Source: SLDF01 sp964537925 (GTDB lineage Bacteria; Bacteroidota; Bacteroidia; Chitinophagales; Saprospiraceae). From it: 64,000 bases of DNA. The position numbers were made by a program, and so were the translations under genes. Positions 48,274 through 55,681 of this stretch are shown piece by piece; the stretch's first letter is position 1; each line of letters starts with the position of its first letter. Below the pieces are notes generated by a model, which was not told where the DNA came from, searched no databases, and saw only the letters and a list, made by a program, of their open reading frames with translations. The DNA is taken from assembly GCA_964537925.1 (NCBI GenBank), contig CAZICV010000001.1, positions 1,116,001 through 1,180,000 on the forward strand, in the 5' to 3' direction.

Positions 48274-49368
48274 TCAGAGCTGAACCGGGCCGGGGCCCAC
48301 ATTATCCGCGATATATTTACCATCCTGGCAGAGCGGAGCCAGCTCAGTAATGATAAAATCCGTGATCTGCCCCGAGAACTCTTCGGGATACAGCAGGTGG
48401 ATATTGGGGCCTGCATCCAGGCTGAAATACGCCTGTATCCCCGTATCGTTGCGAAACGCCCGTATCCGGCGGATCAGCTCCAGGGATGCCGGTTCCATGA
48501 GGAGGTACGAAGGTGTGGAGGTCATCATCAGGGCGTGCAGGGCCAGGGCCTCCTGTTCTATGAGTGTACCTGCGCGGGCTACATCACCCGACTCCAATGC
48601 CTCGAGCATAGGGAAAAGCCGTTGCCGGGCCTGGGCATACCGGGCTTCCGCATACGGGTTTTCGGACATCAGGGCATGCCCCGCGCTGCTGGATACTTCT
48701 TTTTCTTTCTTGCTGACGATCAGTATGGCATTCTGCATGCTTCTGAACACCGGGTGGATCCGCTCCTCCATACCGATCGCATACAGATCGGAAGAGCCTT
48801 CCACCTGGCCGGTGGTACCCCAGAGCGCTGCTGTACCGTATATGGACCTGCCTGCACTGCCTGATGCCAGCCGGGCTATGTAGGAGGCTTTCTGCTCGAA
48901 GGCCGCATCATCATCCAGCGTAGCAAAGAGTTCGTCCTCAAGTGAGCATAGGCAAAGCGCCAACGCACTCATACTGGAGGCAGAAGAGGCAATCCCCGCA
49001 CTGTGGGGAAAGGAGTTATGTGTATCGATCACCAGCCGCAACTGGTACAGGAAGGGGAAGATATCCGTGAGATCCTCGAGCACTTTCCTGATCCGCTCCT
49101 CGAAAGCCTCGTTGCGTTCACCGCCGAAGTACAGTTGCAGGTCGATCGTCTTGTCCGAATGCTCGCGCGGCGACCATTCGAGCGCCATATCGGTATATGC
49201 CTGTTCCAGCGTGAGGCTTATCGATGGATTGCGCGGGAGCTGGCGGCCATGCTTGCCCCAGTACTTGACCAGTGCAAGATTGGACGGGCTCCTCCAGGAA
49301 ATGCTACCCTCCGGTACCTGGCCGGATTCGAGTATCAGTTGTGTATTGTGATAAAGCTTATCGGTCAT
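48274..49368 (-). CDS. mvaD: Diphosphomevalonate decarboxylase
   Basis: This GHMP-superfamily enzyme converts mevalonate diphosphate to isopentenyl diphosphate with ATP, the last step of the mevalonate pathway. The 364-residue product shows the family signature SNLALVKYWGKHGRQLPRNP near the N-terminus and the phosphate-binding SAGIASSASSMSALALCLCS loop around residues 120-140. Downstream lie SGSAGRSIYGTAALWG and the ALMMTSTPSYLLMEP segment. The length is slightly above the typical 320-340. It lies 16 bp after the uncharacterised 390-aa gene and is probably co-transcribed with it. Its presence implies a mevalonate route to isoprenoids; the other pathway genes are not in this window. Confidence 0.92.
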   Translation of the reverse strand: MTDKLYHNTQLILESGQVPEGSISWRSPSNLALVKYWGKHGRQLPRNPSISLTLEQAYTDMALEWSPREHSDKTIDLQLYFGGERNEAFEERIRKVLEDLTDIFPFLYQLRLVIDTHNSFPHSAGIASSASSMSALALCLCSLEDELFATLDDDAAFEQKASYIARLASGSAGRSIYGTAALWGTTGQVEGSSDLYAIGMEERIHPVFRSMQNAILIVSKKEKEVSSSAGHALMSENPYAEARYAQARQRLFPMLEALESGDVARAGTLIEQEALALHALMMTSTPSYLLMEPASLELIRRIRAFRNDTGIQAYFSLDAGPNIHLLYPEEFSGQITDFIITELAPLCQDGKYIADNVGPGPVQL

Positions 49369-49384
49369 GACTTGAATAGAAAAC

Positions 49385-50557
49385 TTATGGGCGGCCGAGG
49401 GTATGAAGCATTTCCTCCCGCAAAGCTAGTATTTCCATAAAGCTATCGAAATACTGATGAAACGAATAGCTTCCCGCCAGTTTTTTGAGCGGGTTGGCCA
49501 GGTCCCAGCGCAGCCCGGGCGGCAGGCGCAGGGCTCCGGCCAGTATCCATTGTTCCAGGTACACCGTGCCCGGTCCATGCTCATGTATCCCGAAAAAATA
49601 GCCGGTCGCCTTCAGAAAAGGGCCCGTCAACCGGTCCGGCCAGGTGAAAAGCCCGGCATCCGCCCATTGGAGCGCCAGGTCTGCTGCCTGGCCGAGTTGT
49701 TCCTGCTGCAGCCAGTGCGCCAGTGTCTGTTCGTAGTGTGCCGGTGGCAGCGCAGCAAAAAGTGGCTTCAGGTCCACCGCAGCCCAGATAGCGGCCGATC
49801 CGGGCCCGAGCACCCTGGCAAAAAGTGCATTGAGCACCGCTGGAGGTGCATTCGGGACCAGGTCGGCGCAGACCCGTTTCAGTGCGGACGGAAACTCCGC
49901 TACTACCTCTTCCAGCCACATGACCAGCTTCAGGGCGTCTCCGCCAGCCAGCTCCAGGGCTTTGTCCAGCCTGGCCTGGTCCGGGCAGCTGAGCCACTCG
50001 CGAAGAGGGCCGGGAGATATTCCTTCCGGCAGCTGTGTTCGCAGGTTATTCTCCATCATATACGCCGGGAAGCCTTTCTTCTTCCAGAGATGATTGAGTT
50101 GCCTGACCGGGTCTATGACCGGCCGGGCGCTCCGTTCCCAGGAGACCCGGTCCATCCGGTCCGATGTCCAGCTCCGCTGCAGCAGCTCTAGCGCAGTCCA
50201 GGGATGTATGAGCAGATCCCGACGATCGTGCAGCCAGATAAACTCGGGCAGCAGCAGGCTCATCCTGCGGTCATCCGCCCGCTTGAGCCACAGGTAGCTG
50301 TGCCTGGAAGCATGCTTCCGGTCCGCCGCATGCCCCGAAGGAAGCACAACAGGTGCGGGCACGGGTACCTGAGCACGGAGTGCGTTGTATGACAACAAGT
50401 TGGCCAGCAGCCGTGCCGGATCGGCGTGTGACAGGCCCGCCTCTGCCGCCCAGTCGCTGAGTTCCGGATCGATTGCACGGCGGGCCGATCCCGACAGTAT
50501 CGTCCGTATAAATGTCCGTTCGGGAAATATTGTGTTGTGATCCGGCTGATCTGCCAT
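49385..50557 (-). CDS. Uncharacterised 390-aa protein, possibly DUF5691-like
   Basis: I do not recognise this protein with certainty. It is soluble, rich in Leu, Trp, Ala and Pro, with no signal peptide or membrane segment, and looks all-helical. The segments LLPEFIWLHDRRDLL and LNHLWKKKGFPAYMMENN vaguely recall the DUF5691 family, whose members often lie beside MoxR ATPase genes, but no such genes are here. The promoter box TACCTTTG (50562-50569) is only 4 bp from the ATG, so the transcript would be nearly leaderless. It is followed by mvaD 16 bp downstream, diverges from atpD and may be read as an operon with mvaD. Confidence 0.75.
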   Translation of the reverse strand: MADQPDHNTIFPERTFIRTILSGSARRAIDPELSDWAAEAGLSHADPARLLANLLSYNALRAQVPVPAPVVLPSGHAADRKHASRHSYLWLKRADDRRMSLLLPEFIWLHDRRDLLIHPWTALELLQRSWTSDRMDRVSWERSARPVIDPVRQLNHLWKKKGFPAYMMENNLRTQLPEGISPGPLREWLSCPDQARLDKALELAGGDALKLVMWLEEVVAEFPSALKRVCADLVPNAPPAVLNALFARVLGPGSAAIWAAVDLKPLFAALPPAHYEQTLAHWLQQEQLGQAADLALQWADAGLFTWPDRLTGPFLKATGYFFGIHEHGPGTVYLEQWILAGALRLPPGLRWDLANPLKKLAGSYSFHQYFDSFMEILALREEMLHTLGRP

Positions 50558-50561
50558 TCCG

Positions 50562-50569
50562 CAAAGGTA
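50562..50569 (-). promoter_or_regulatory. Bacteroidota -7 box, near-leaderless, for the 390-aa gene
   Basis: The minus strand reads TACCTTTG only 4 bp upstream of the ATG at 50557, so transcription would start at or next to the start codon. Confidence 0.55.
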
Positions 50570-50625
50570 ACAAAACCACTAATCCTGCCTGAGACACAGC
50601 GTTTTGACGCGATAAATGCCCCCAA

Positions 50626-50660
50626 TTTGTTTCTTTCTAATTACAATTGGGCTACCTTTG
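50626..50660 (+). promoter_or_regulatory. Bacteroidota promoter for atpD-atpC
   Basis: TTTG at 50626-50629 and TACCTTTG at 50653-50660 are separated by 23 nt, at the long end of Bacteroidota spacing. The transcription start would be about 43 nt before the atpD ATG. Confidence 0.6.
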
Positions 50661-50709
50661 CAGCGATTTTTGAAAACCTCTTTTTAATCATACCCAGATC
50701 AAGTCAATC

Positions 50710-52224
50710 ATGGCAAACATAGGTCATATCAAACAAATCATTGGCCCGGTGGTGGACGTGAGTTTCGCCGGAGAGGGCGTTAAGCTGCCTGAAATCTACA
50801 ACGCTCTGATCGTAAAGCGTGAAAACGGCGATGAGCTCGTACTCGAGTGCCAGCAGCACCTTGGCGAAGACAGTGTACGTACCGTGGCTATGGACAGTAC
50901 GGATGGCCTCACACGTGGTATGGAGGTCGTCGACATGGGAAAAACCATCTCCATGCCTACAGGCGAAGGCATCAAAGGCCGCCTGTTCAACGTAGTAGGA
51001 GAAGCTATCGACGGTCTGCCGCCGGTACAGTCCCAGTCCTCCTCCTCTATCCACCGCAAGCCGCCGCGTTTTGAAGACTTGTCTACAGCTACCGAAGTAC
51101 TTTATACAGGTATCAAAGTCATCGACCTCATCGAACCCTATGCAAAGGGTGGTAAGATCGGTCTCTTCGGTGGCGCCGGTGTAGGAAAGACGGTTTTGAT
51201 CCAGGAGCTGATCAACAACATCGCCAAGGGATACGGTGGTATCTCCGTATTCGCGGGTGTGGGTGAGCGTACCCGGGAAGGCAATGACCTGCTGCGTGAG
51301 ATGATCGAAGCAGGCATCATCCGTTACGGTGAGAAGTTCATCCACTCGCTCGAACAAGGCGGATGGGACCTATCGGCCGTGAATATGGAAGAGCTGAAAG
51401 AATCCAAAGCTACCTTTATCTTCGGCCAGATGAACGAGCCTCCGGGAGCACGTGCACGTGTGGCGCTCTCCGGTCTTACTATTGCGGAGTATTTCCGCGA
51501 CGGCGATCTCAACGACCCGACAGGTGGCCGCGATATCCTCTTCTTTATCGACAACATCTTCCGGTTTACACAGGCAGGTTCAGAGGTATCGGCGCTGCTG
51601 GGCCGTATGCCTTCCGCCGTAGGTTATCAGCCTACGCTGGCTACCGAGATGGGTATCATGCAGGAGCGTATCACCTCCACCAAGCGTGGATCCATCACTT
51701 CCGTACAAGCGGTATATGTACCTGCGGATGACCTTACCGACCCGGCTCCGGCGACTACATTCGCCCACCTGGATGCGACGACAGTACTCAGCCGTAAGAT
51801 CTCCGCCCTGGGTATCTACCCTGCGGTAGACCCGCTGGACTCTACTTCCCGTATCCTGGATCCCAAGATCCTGGGTGAAGAGCACTACAACTGTGCACAA
51901 CGCGTCAAAAGTATCCTCCAGCGCTACAACGAGCTCCAGGATATCATCGCCATCCTTGGTATGGAAGAGCTCTCCGACGAAGACAAGCAGGTTGTACACC
52001 GCGCACGCCGCGTTCAGCGCTTCCTGTCCCAGCCGTTCCACGTAGCAGAGCAGTTCACAGGTATACCTGGTGTGATGGTGCCGATCGAGGAGACCATCCG
52101 TGGCTTCAACATGATCATGGACGGCGAGGTAGACCAATACCCGGAGATGGCATTCAACCTGGTCGGAAGCATCGACGAGGCCATCGAGAAAGGTAAGAAA
52201 ATCATGGCTGAAGCAGCCAACTAA
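50710..52224 (+). CDS. atpD: F1F0 ATP synthase subunit beta
   Basis: This is the catalytic beta subunit of F1, which makes ATP from ADP and phosphate using the proton or sodium gradient. The 504-residue product has the N-terminal beta-barrel (GHIKQIIGPVVDVSF), the P-loop GGAGVGKT near residues 153-160, the catalytic GVGERTREGNDL segment and the DELSEED-like region LGMEELSDEDKQ near residue 415. Length and motifs are normal. atpC follows 26 bp downstream. The other ATP synthase genes are absent here, in line with Bacteroidota, where atpDC often sit apart from atpBEFHAG. Confidence 0.98.
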   Translation: MANIGHIKQIIGPVVDVSFAGEGVKLPEIYNALIVKRENGDELVLECQQHLGEDSVRTVAMDSTDGLTRGMEVVDMGKTISMPTGEGIKGRLFNVVGEAIDGLPPVQSQSSSSIHRKPPRFEDLSTATEVLYTGIKVIDLIEPYAKGGKIGLFGGAGVGKTVLIQELINNIAKGYGGISVFAGVGERTREGNDLLREMIEAGIIRYGEKFIHSLEQGGWDLSAVNMEELKESKATFIFGQMNEPPGARARVALSGLTIAEYFRDGDLNDPTGGRDILFFIDNIFRFTQAGSEVSALLGRMPSAVGYQPTLATEMGIMQERITSTKRGSITSVQAVYVPADDLTDPAPATTFAHLDATTVLSRKISALGIYPAVDPLDSTSRILDPKILGEEHYNCAQRVKSILQRYNELQDIIAILGMEELSDEDKQVVHRARRVQRFLSQPFHVAEQFTGIPGVMVPIEETIRGFNMIMDGEVDQYPEMAFNLVGSIDEAIEKGKKIMAEAAN

Positions 52225-52250
52225 TCCATCATCATACAACTAGCTGATCC

Positions 52251-52505
52251 ATGCGCGTCGTAGTCTTATCACCGGAGAAGGAATTATACAGGGGGGAGGC
52301 AAGTTCCGTGAAAGTACCCGGAACAGAAGGCCAGTTCGTGATCCTCAACAATCACGCGCCCATCGTATCTTCACTGGCAGCAGGCGAAGTGACTATCAAG
52401 ACTGCCGGCCAGGTACTGACCTATGCCATCAACGGTGGTTTTGTAGAGGTGATCAACAATGAAGTCTCTCTGCTGGTCACCGGGGTACATACTTCCGAGG
52501 CCTAG
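52251..52505 (+). CDS. atpC: F1F0 ATP synthase subunit epsilon, short form
   Basis: The 84-residue product MRVVVLSPEKELYRGEASSV is the N-terminal beta-sandwich of subunit epsilon, which couples the rotor to F1. The usual C-terminal two-helix domain (about 50 more residues in E. coli), which can inhibit ATP hydrolysis, is missing. Short forms are known in Bacteroidota, so this is not a truncation artefact: the frame ends in a normal stop followed by a perfect terminator at 52536-52565. It forms an operon with atpD. Confidence 0.93.
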   Translation: MRVVVLSPEKELYRGEASSVKVPGTEGQFVILNNHAPIVSSLAAGEVTIKTAGQVLTYAINGGFVEVINNEVSLLVTGVHTSEA

Positions 52506-52535
52506 AGAGATACGGCCATAGCGCCTTTTGTGCAA

Positions 52536-52572
52536 ATCCGGTATGTGATTTTTCACATACCGGATTTTTTTA
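52536..52572 (+). terminator. Intrinsic terminator of atpD-atpC
   Basis: A perfect 13-bp stem (ATCCGGTATGTGA at 52536-52548 with its complement at 52553-52565), with a TTTT loop, is followed by TTTTTTTATT. Confidence 0.95.
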
Positions 52573-52597
52573 TTATGTATAGATCTTTGTTCTGCCG

Positions 52598-52605
52598 TAT
52601 TTTTG
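52598..52605 (+). promoter_or_regulatory. Bacteroidota -7 box for the small membrane protein gene
   Basis: TATTTTTG matches TAnnTTTG, about 70 bp before the ATG at 52675 and just after the atpC terminator. There is no well-placed -33 element. Confidence 0.4.
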
Positions 52606-52674
52606 TTGCCGGTCCGGAATTTTCGCCGGAATAATGTGTTAGTTATAGACAATCAAACCGTAGCTGTTTCATCC

Positions 52675-53223
52675 ATGTCCGACGAAAGATATAAGAAAGA
52701 CTTTGTAGATCTTGCCAGGCATATCGCCGGAGACACTGAGCACCACCTGCCCGCCACGTTGCGCCTCCACCAAGAGCGCATACGCCTGCGTTTGCTCCTG
52801 CTGCCCATGCTCATCAACGGGATCTTCACACTCTTTGTACAGTTGTGGGGCAAGGAGAGCGGTGTCGAGCCGGGATCCATAGTCCAGTCCTGGGCCGCCT
52901 TCGGGGTGATGTCTTTCCTGCACCTGGCCTACCTGCTGCCTGCAGGTGTCGCCCGGATCCGGATATTCGGCGACGGGCTGCGGTTTGCCCAGCAGTGGGT
53001 GCATTATCTCCGTATCCGGCTGCGCAGTATCTGGCTCATCTTCGCAGGATTGATTGCCGGGGCCTACGGCCTCGTCTGCATCTCCTATGAGTCGGCAGAG
53101 CTCTGGGCCAGGATCGCGATCACGGTATTCCTGACACTTATCGCCTCCTGGGTTATTTACAATAAAGTAGTAGAGAGCTACAAAGCCTGTCTCCGTGAGG
53201 CAGAGGCGGCACTCAAGAACTAG
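52675..53223 (+). CDS. Hypothetical four-helix membrane protein
   Basis: I do not recognise a family. The ATG at 52675 gives 182 residues (MSDERYKKDFVDLARHIAGD); an earlier frame start at 52603 lies on the promoter box, so it is less likely. Four hydrophobic segments are visible at about residues 40-60 (LLLLPMLINGIFTLFVQLW), 70-92 (AAFGVMSFLHLAYLLPAG), 118-138 (SIWLIFAGLIAGAYGLVC) and 145-165 (RIAITVFLTLIASWVIY). Charged N- and C-terminal ends frame them, the latter with KVVESYKACLREAEAALK. It is monocistronic, between its own promoter box and the convergent DUF1232 gene 27 bp away. It is probably an inner-membrane protein of unknown role. Confidence 0.75.
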   Translation: MSDERYKKDFVDLARHIAGDTEHHLPATLRLHQERIRLRLLLLPMLINGIFTLFVQLWGKESGVEPGSIVQSWAAFGVMSFLHLAYLLPAGVARIRIFGDGLRFAQQWVHYLRIRLRSIWLIFAGLIAGAYGLVCISYESAELWARIAITVFLTLIASWVIYNKVVESYKACLREAEAALKN

Positions 53224-53250
53224 GTAGCGTTGCGCGGCGAGTACCCTGGG

Positions 53251-53640
53251 TCACAGGCGATTGTCCACAGCCTCGAAAGCCGCTTTATCTTCGCCTCCCA
53301 GCCATTTTGCTGCGGTCGTACGGGCCTTTTGCCTCACTTCGCTATCGATATAGGCCGCTACAGTACTCAGCCCGAAAGCCAGCAGACCCAGGTCGTCCGT
53401 AAATCCCACTACCGGGGTGAAGTCAGGTAGCGCATCCAGCGGAGCCAGGAAATACCCCAGCACACCGATGATGATATTGCGCGCCCATGGGGGCGTCTCC
53501 TTTCTCCTGAACGCGTAGTACAGGAGCAAAAAACTGTAGGTAGCCTGCACGCCGAACCGGCGGGCCAGCTTCCTGAGCCGCGACACGAAGCCCTCTGCGG
53601 TGAAGAAACGGCGATATTTCCGGGAGTCTTTATCTTCCAT
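53251..53640 (-). CDS. DUF1232 (YkvA-like) membrane protein
   Basis: The 129-residue product carries the DUF1232 signature: NIIIGVLGYFLAPLDALPDF followed by TPVVGFTDDLGLLAFGLSTV. That is the family's conserved D-x-hydrophobic-PDxxP and G-hydrophobic-DD pattern in a membrane-associated hairpin. The family is widespread and of unknown function. The C-terminal tail is charged. It lies 32 bp after the DUF4294 gene on the same strand and is probably co-transcribed. Confidence 0.85.
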   Translation of the reverse strand: MEDKDSRKYRRFFTAEGFVSRLRKLARRFGVQATYSFLLLYYAFRRKETPPWARNIIIGVLGYFLAPLDALPDFTPVVGFTDDLGLLAFGLSTVAAYIDSEVRQKARTTAAKWLGGEDKAAFEAVDNRL

Positions 53641-53672
53641 CTGGTGTGATCTCTTCTGCGTCAGGCTTCCTC

Positions 53673-54317
53673 TTATTTGCCTGCTTTCTTCTGCTCCATA
53701 TATTTCCTGCGGTCGATACGGTACGATATGTCGAAGTCATCCAGCACGGCATCCAGCACCGGGTCCTCCCCGCGCTTATAGCCGTGTTTGAGTTTATACC
53801 CGTAGAAATAGCCCATGGTATTCCAGTAGAAGGCCGAGCCAAAGCCTTTCAGATCCTTCACCAGCGAATAGAAAGGGGTATTGAGCTCCTTTTCGATCAT
53901 CTTGACCATGATCTGTCCCTGTGTGCGGGTCAGTTTCTTGAGCGGCTCTTCAAACTTTGATTCAAGCTCCTTCTCGAGTTGCTTGATGTGTTTTTTTCTC
54001 TTCCGGCGGGACATATCCTCCGTATCCAGCTCCATTTCGCGGAAGATGCGTATCGCCTCGCGTGCATACGGGTATACTTTGACGGCATGGGACCTGTACC
54101 GCATGTACCGGTTGTACTCCTCATTGGTCTCAAAGTCCTTGAGCGAGGTGATCGTGTACATATCGAGATCGGCTATATACACTGTATCGCCGTCGCTGAT
54201 CACCATCAGCACAGGCGAACCGTCGATCTCCGTCTTCTCCGTACGGGCCGGTTCCTGCGCATACAAGGTGATCGCCCCGGCCAGCCAGAACACACACCAT
54301 AGGATAGGTTGCCTCAT
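53673..54317 (-). CDS. DUF4294 family protein
   Basis: The 214-residue product has a cleavable signal peptide (MRQPILWCVFWLAGAITLYA) and then the Bacteroidota-specific DUF4294 core. Characteristic segments are KVYPYAREAIRIFREME and the long basic/acidic helix RRKRKKHIKQLEKELESKFE. LTRTQGQIMVKMIEKEL and GFGSAFYWNTMGYFYGYKLK follow. The function is unknown; it is probably periplasmic or surface-facing. It is the first gene of a short pair with DUF1232. Confidence 0.88.
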   Translation of the reverse strand: MRQPILWCVFWLAGAITLYAQEPARTEKTEIDGSPVLMVISDGDTVYIADLDMYTITSLKDFETNEEYNRYMRYRSHAVKVYPYAREAIRIFREMELDTEDMSRRKRKKHIKQLEKELESKFEEPLKKLTRTQGQIMVKMIEKELNTPFYSLVKDLKGFGSAFYWNTMGYFYGYKLKHGYKRGEDPVLDAVLDDFDISYRIDRRKYMEQKKAGK

Positions 54318-54397
54318 CGGATCTCTTTTGTTTTCATTATAACGTTTGGCAGGGATACCAGCGGTACAACAACCGGCCGATATATTTAGATCCCTGC

Positions 54398-55681
54398 TCA
54401 GTCACTTTCGTATTTTTTGCTGAATCTCCTGTAGAGCGCCTTTTGTTTGTCGTCCAGGTCTGCAGCCTGTCCGCGGATATAGGCATGTGTGACATCGTTG
54501 GTCCGCATATCGAGTGCATCGCCCCGGCTGATGAAAAAAGTAGCGCTGCCGCCTGGCTTCAGTACGCCGTAGCGTTCTGCCCCCAGGATAGCGGCTGCCG
54601 ACCCGCTGATGGCTGCTACGGCCGTTTCGTACGGAAGCCCGTAGCCGACTGCATGGCCTGCGTGAAACGGCAGGTTGCGCTGTTGCCAGGAGCCGTCTAC
54701 CGAGATCGCCATCTGCACGCCTTTCTCATGCAGGACGGCCGGTGTCCGGTAGGGCTGATCCACCGCCTCATCTATCCTGGACGGCAGGTTATGTACTCCG
54801 CGCAGTATGACAGGTATCTGCCTGGCCGCCAGGAACTCAGGTATCATCCAGGACTCCCGTCCTCCGACGATCACGGGACGTATACCGAATTGACCCAACA
54901 GCTCAACGGCATCCCGCATCCCCGCCGCCATCTGCGTGTGTACGAAGACCCTGCGCTTGCCGCTGAAGACTTCGCGCATAGCCTCGAATCGAAGATTGGA
55001 AGGCAGCGGGCGACCTTGTTTGCCATATGCCTCTGCTGCGTAGAGAAAATTGCGGATTTCCGAGACCTCGTCCAGGTACTGTTTGTTCTTTTCGATCGGG
55101 CCCACTTCGGCCCACCACCCGGTGAAAATGTGGTTGTCCGGCCAATAGACATGTACACCCAAGTCGCTGATACAGACGGCATCCTCCCAGTTCCAGCCCG
55201 CCAGTGCCATGAGCGAAGAGCTGCCGGATATACGGCCGCCCTCCGGTGTGATCTGCGCCAGCAGCACCCCGTTGGACTTCAGGGTAGGGATGATCTCCGA
55301 GTCGGCTTCGTACGCGATCAGGCTGCGCACATGTGGGTTGAATACGCCCACTTCACGCTTGTCTACCGTAGCGCGTACAGCTTCGATCTCTTCCAGGCCC
55401 ACAGAGGAGTTGCACCCGATGAAGCCTGGATACAGGCGGCTTTGCGGCTGCCGGATCACCGTGACCGGCTCCTGGATCTGCGGCCGCTCCGTGCCGATAT
55501 ACAGGATCGTATCGCCCCGGGCGAGCAGGTAGGCAGGGGAGATGGACCGGCCGTCTCCCAGGTCTGCCCTTCCCGTCTCTACCAGTAGCAGCTGTGCCTG
55601 CACACCTGCGGGCAGACACCAAAATATCATCAGCCAGATGACCAGGTCAGATCTCCGATGCATAAGTCTTGCTTTTTTCAT
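54398..55681 (-). CDS. Amidohydrolase-like protein lacking the HxH metal motif
   Basis: The 427-residue product has a signal peptide (DLVIWLMIFWCLPAGVQAQ) and an amidohydrolase-superfamily fold (LLARGDTILYIG strand pair, YPGFIG, later YGLPYETAVAAISGSAAAIL and PGGSATFFISRGDALDMR). Active members have an HxH pair right after YPGFID; here the sequence is YPGFIGCNSSVGLEEIE, so the metal-binding histidines are missing and the protein is probably inactive as a hydrolase. Its ATG overlaps the TGA of the larger amidohydrolase by 4 bp (ATGA), implying translational coupling and a joint complex. It may serve as a non-catalytic partner. Confidence 0.85.
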   Translation of the reverse strand: MKKARLMHRRSDLVIWLMIFWCLPAGVQAQLLLVETGRADLGDGRSISPAYLLARGDTILYIGTERPQIQEPVTVIRQPQSRLYPGFIGCNSSVGLEEIEAVRATVDKREVGVFNPHVRSLIAYEADSEIIPTLKSNGVLLAQITPEGGRISGSSSLMALAGWNWEDAVCISDLGVHVYWPDNHIFTGWWAEVGPIEKNKQYLDEVSEIRNFLYAAEAYGKQGRPLPSNLRFEAMREVFSGKRRVFVHTQMAAGMRDAVELLGQFGIRPVIVGGRESWMIPEFLAARQIPVILRGVHNLPSRIDEAVDQPYRTPAVLHEKGVQMAISVDGSWQQRNLPFHAGHAVGYGLPYETAVAAISGSAAAILGAERYGVLKPGGSATFFISRGDALDMRTNDVTHAYIRGQAADLDDKQKALYRRFSKKYESD

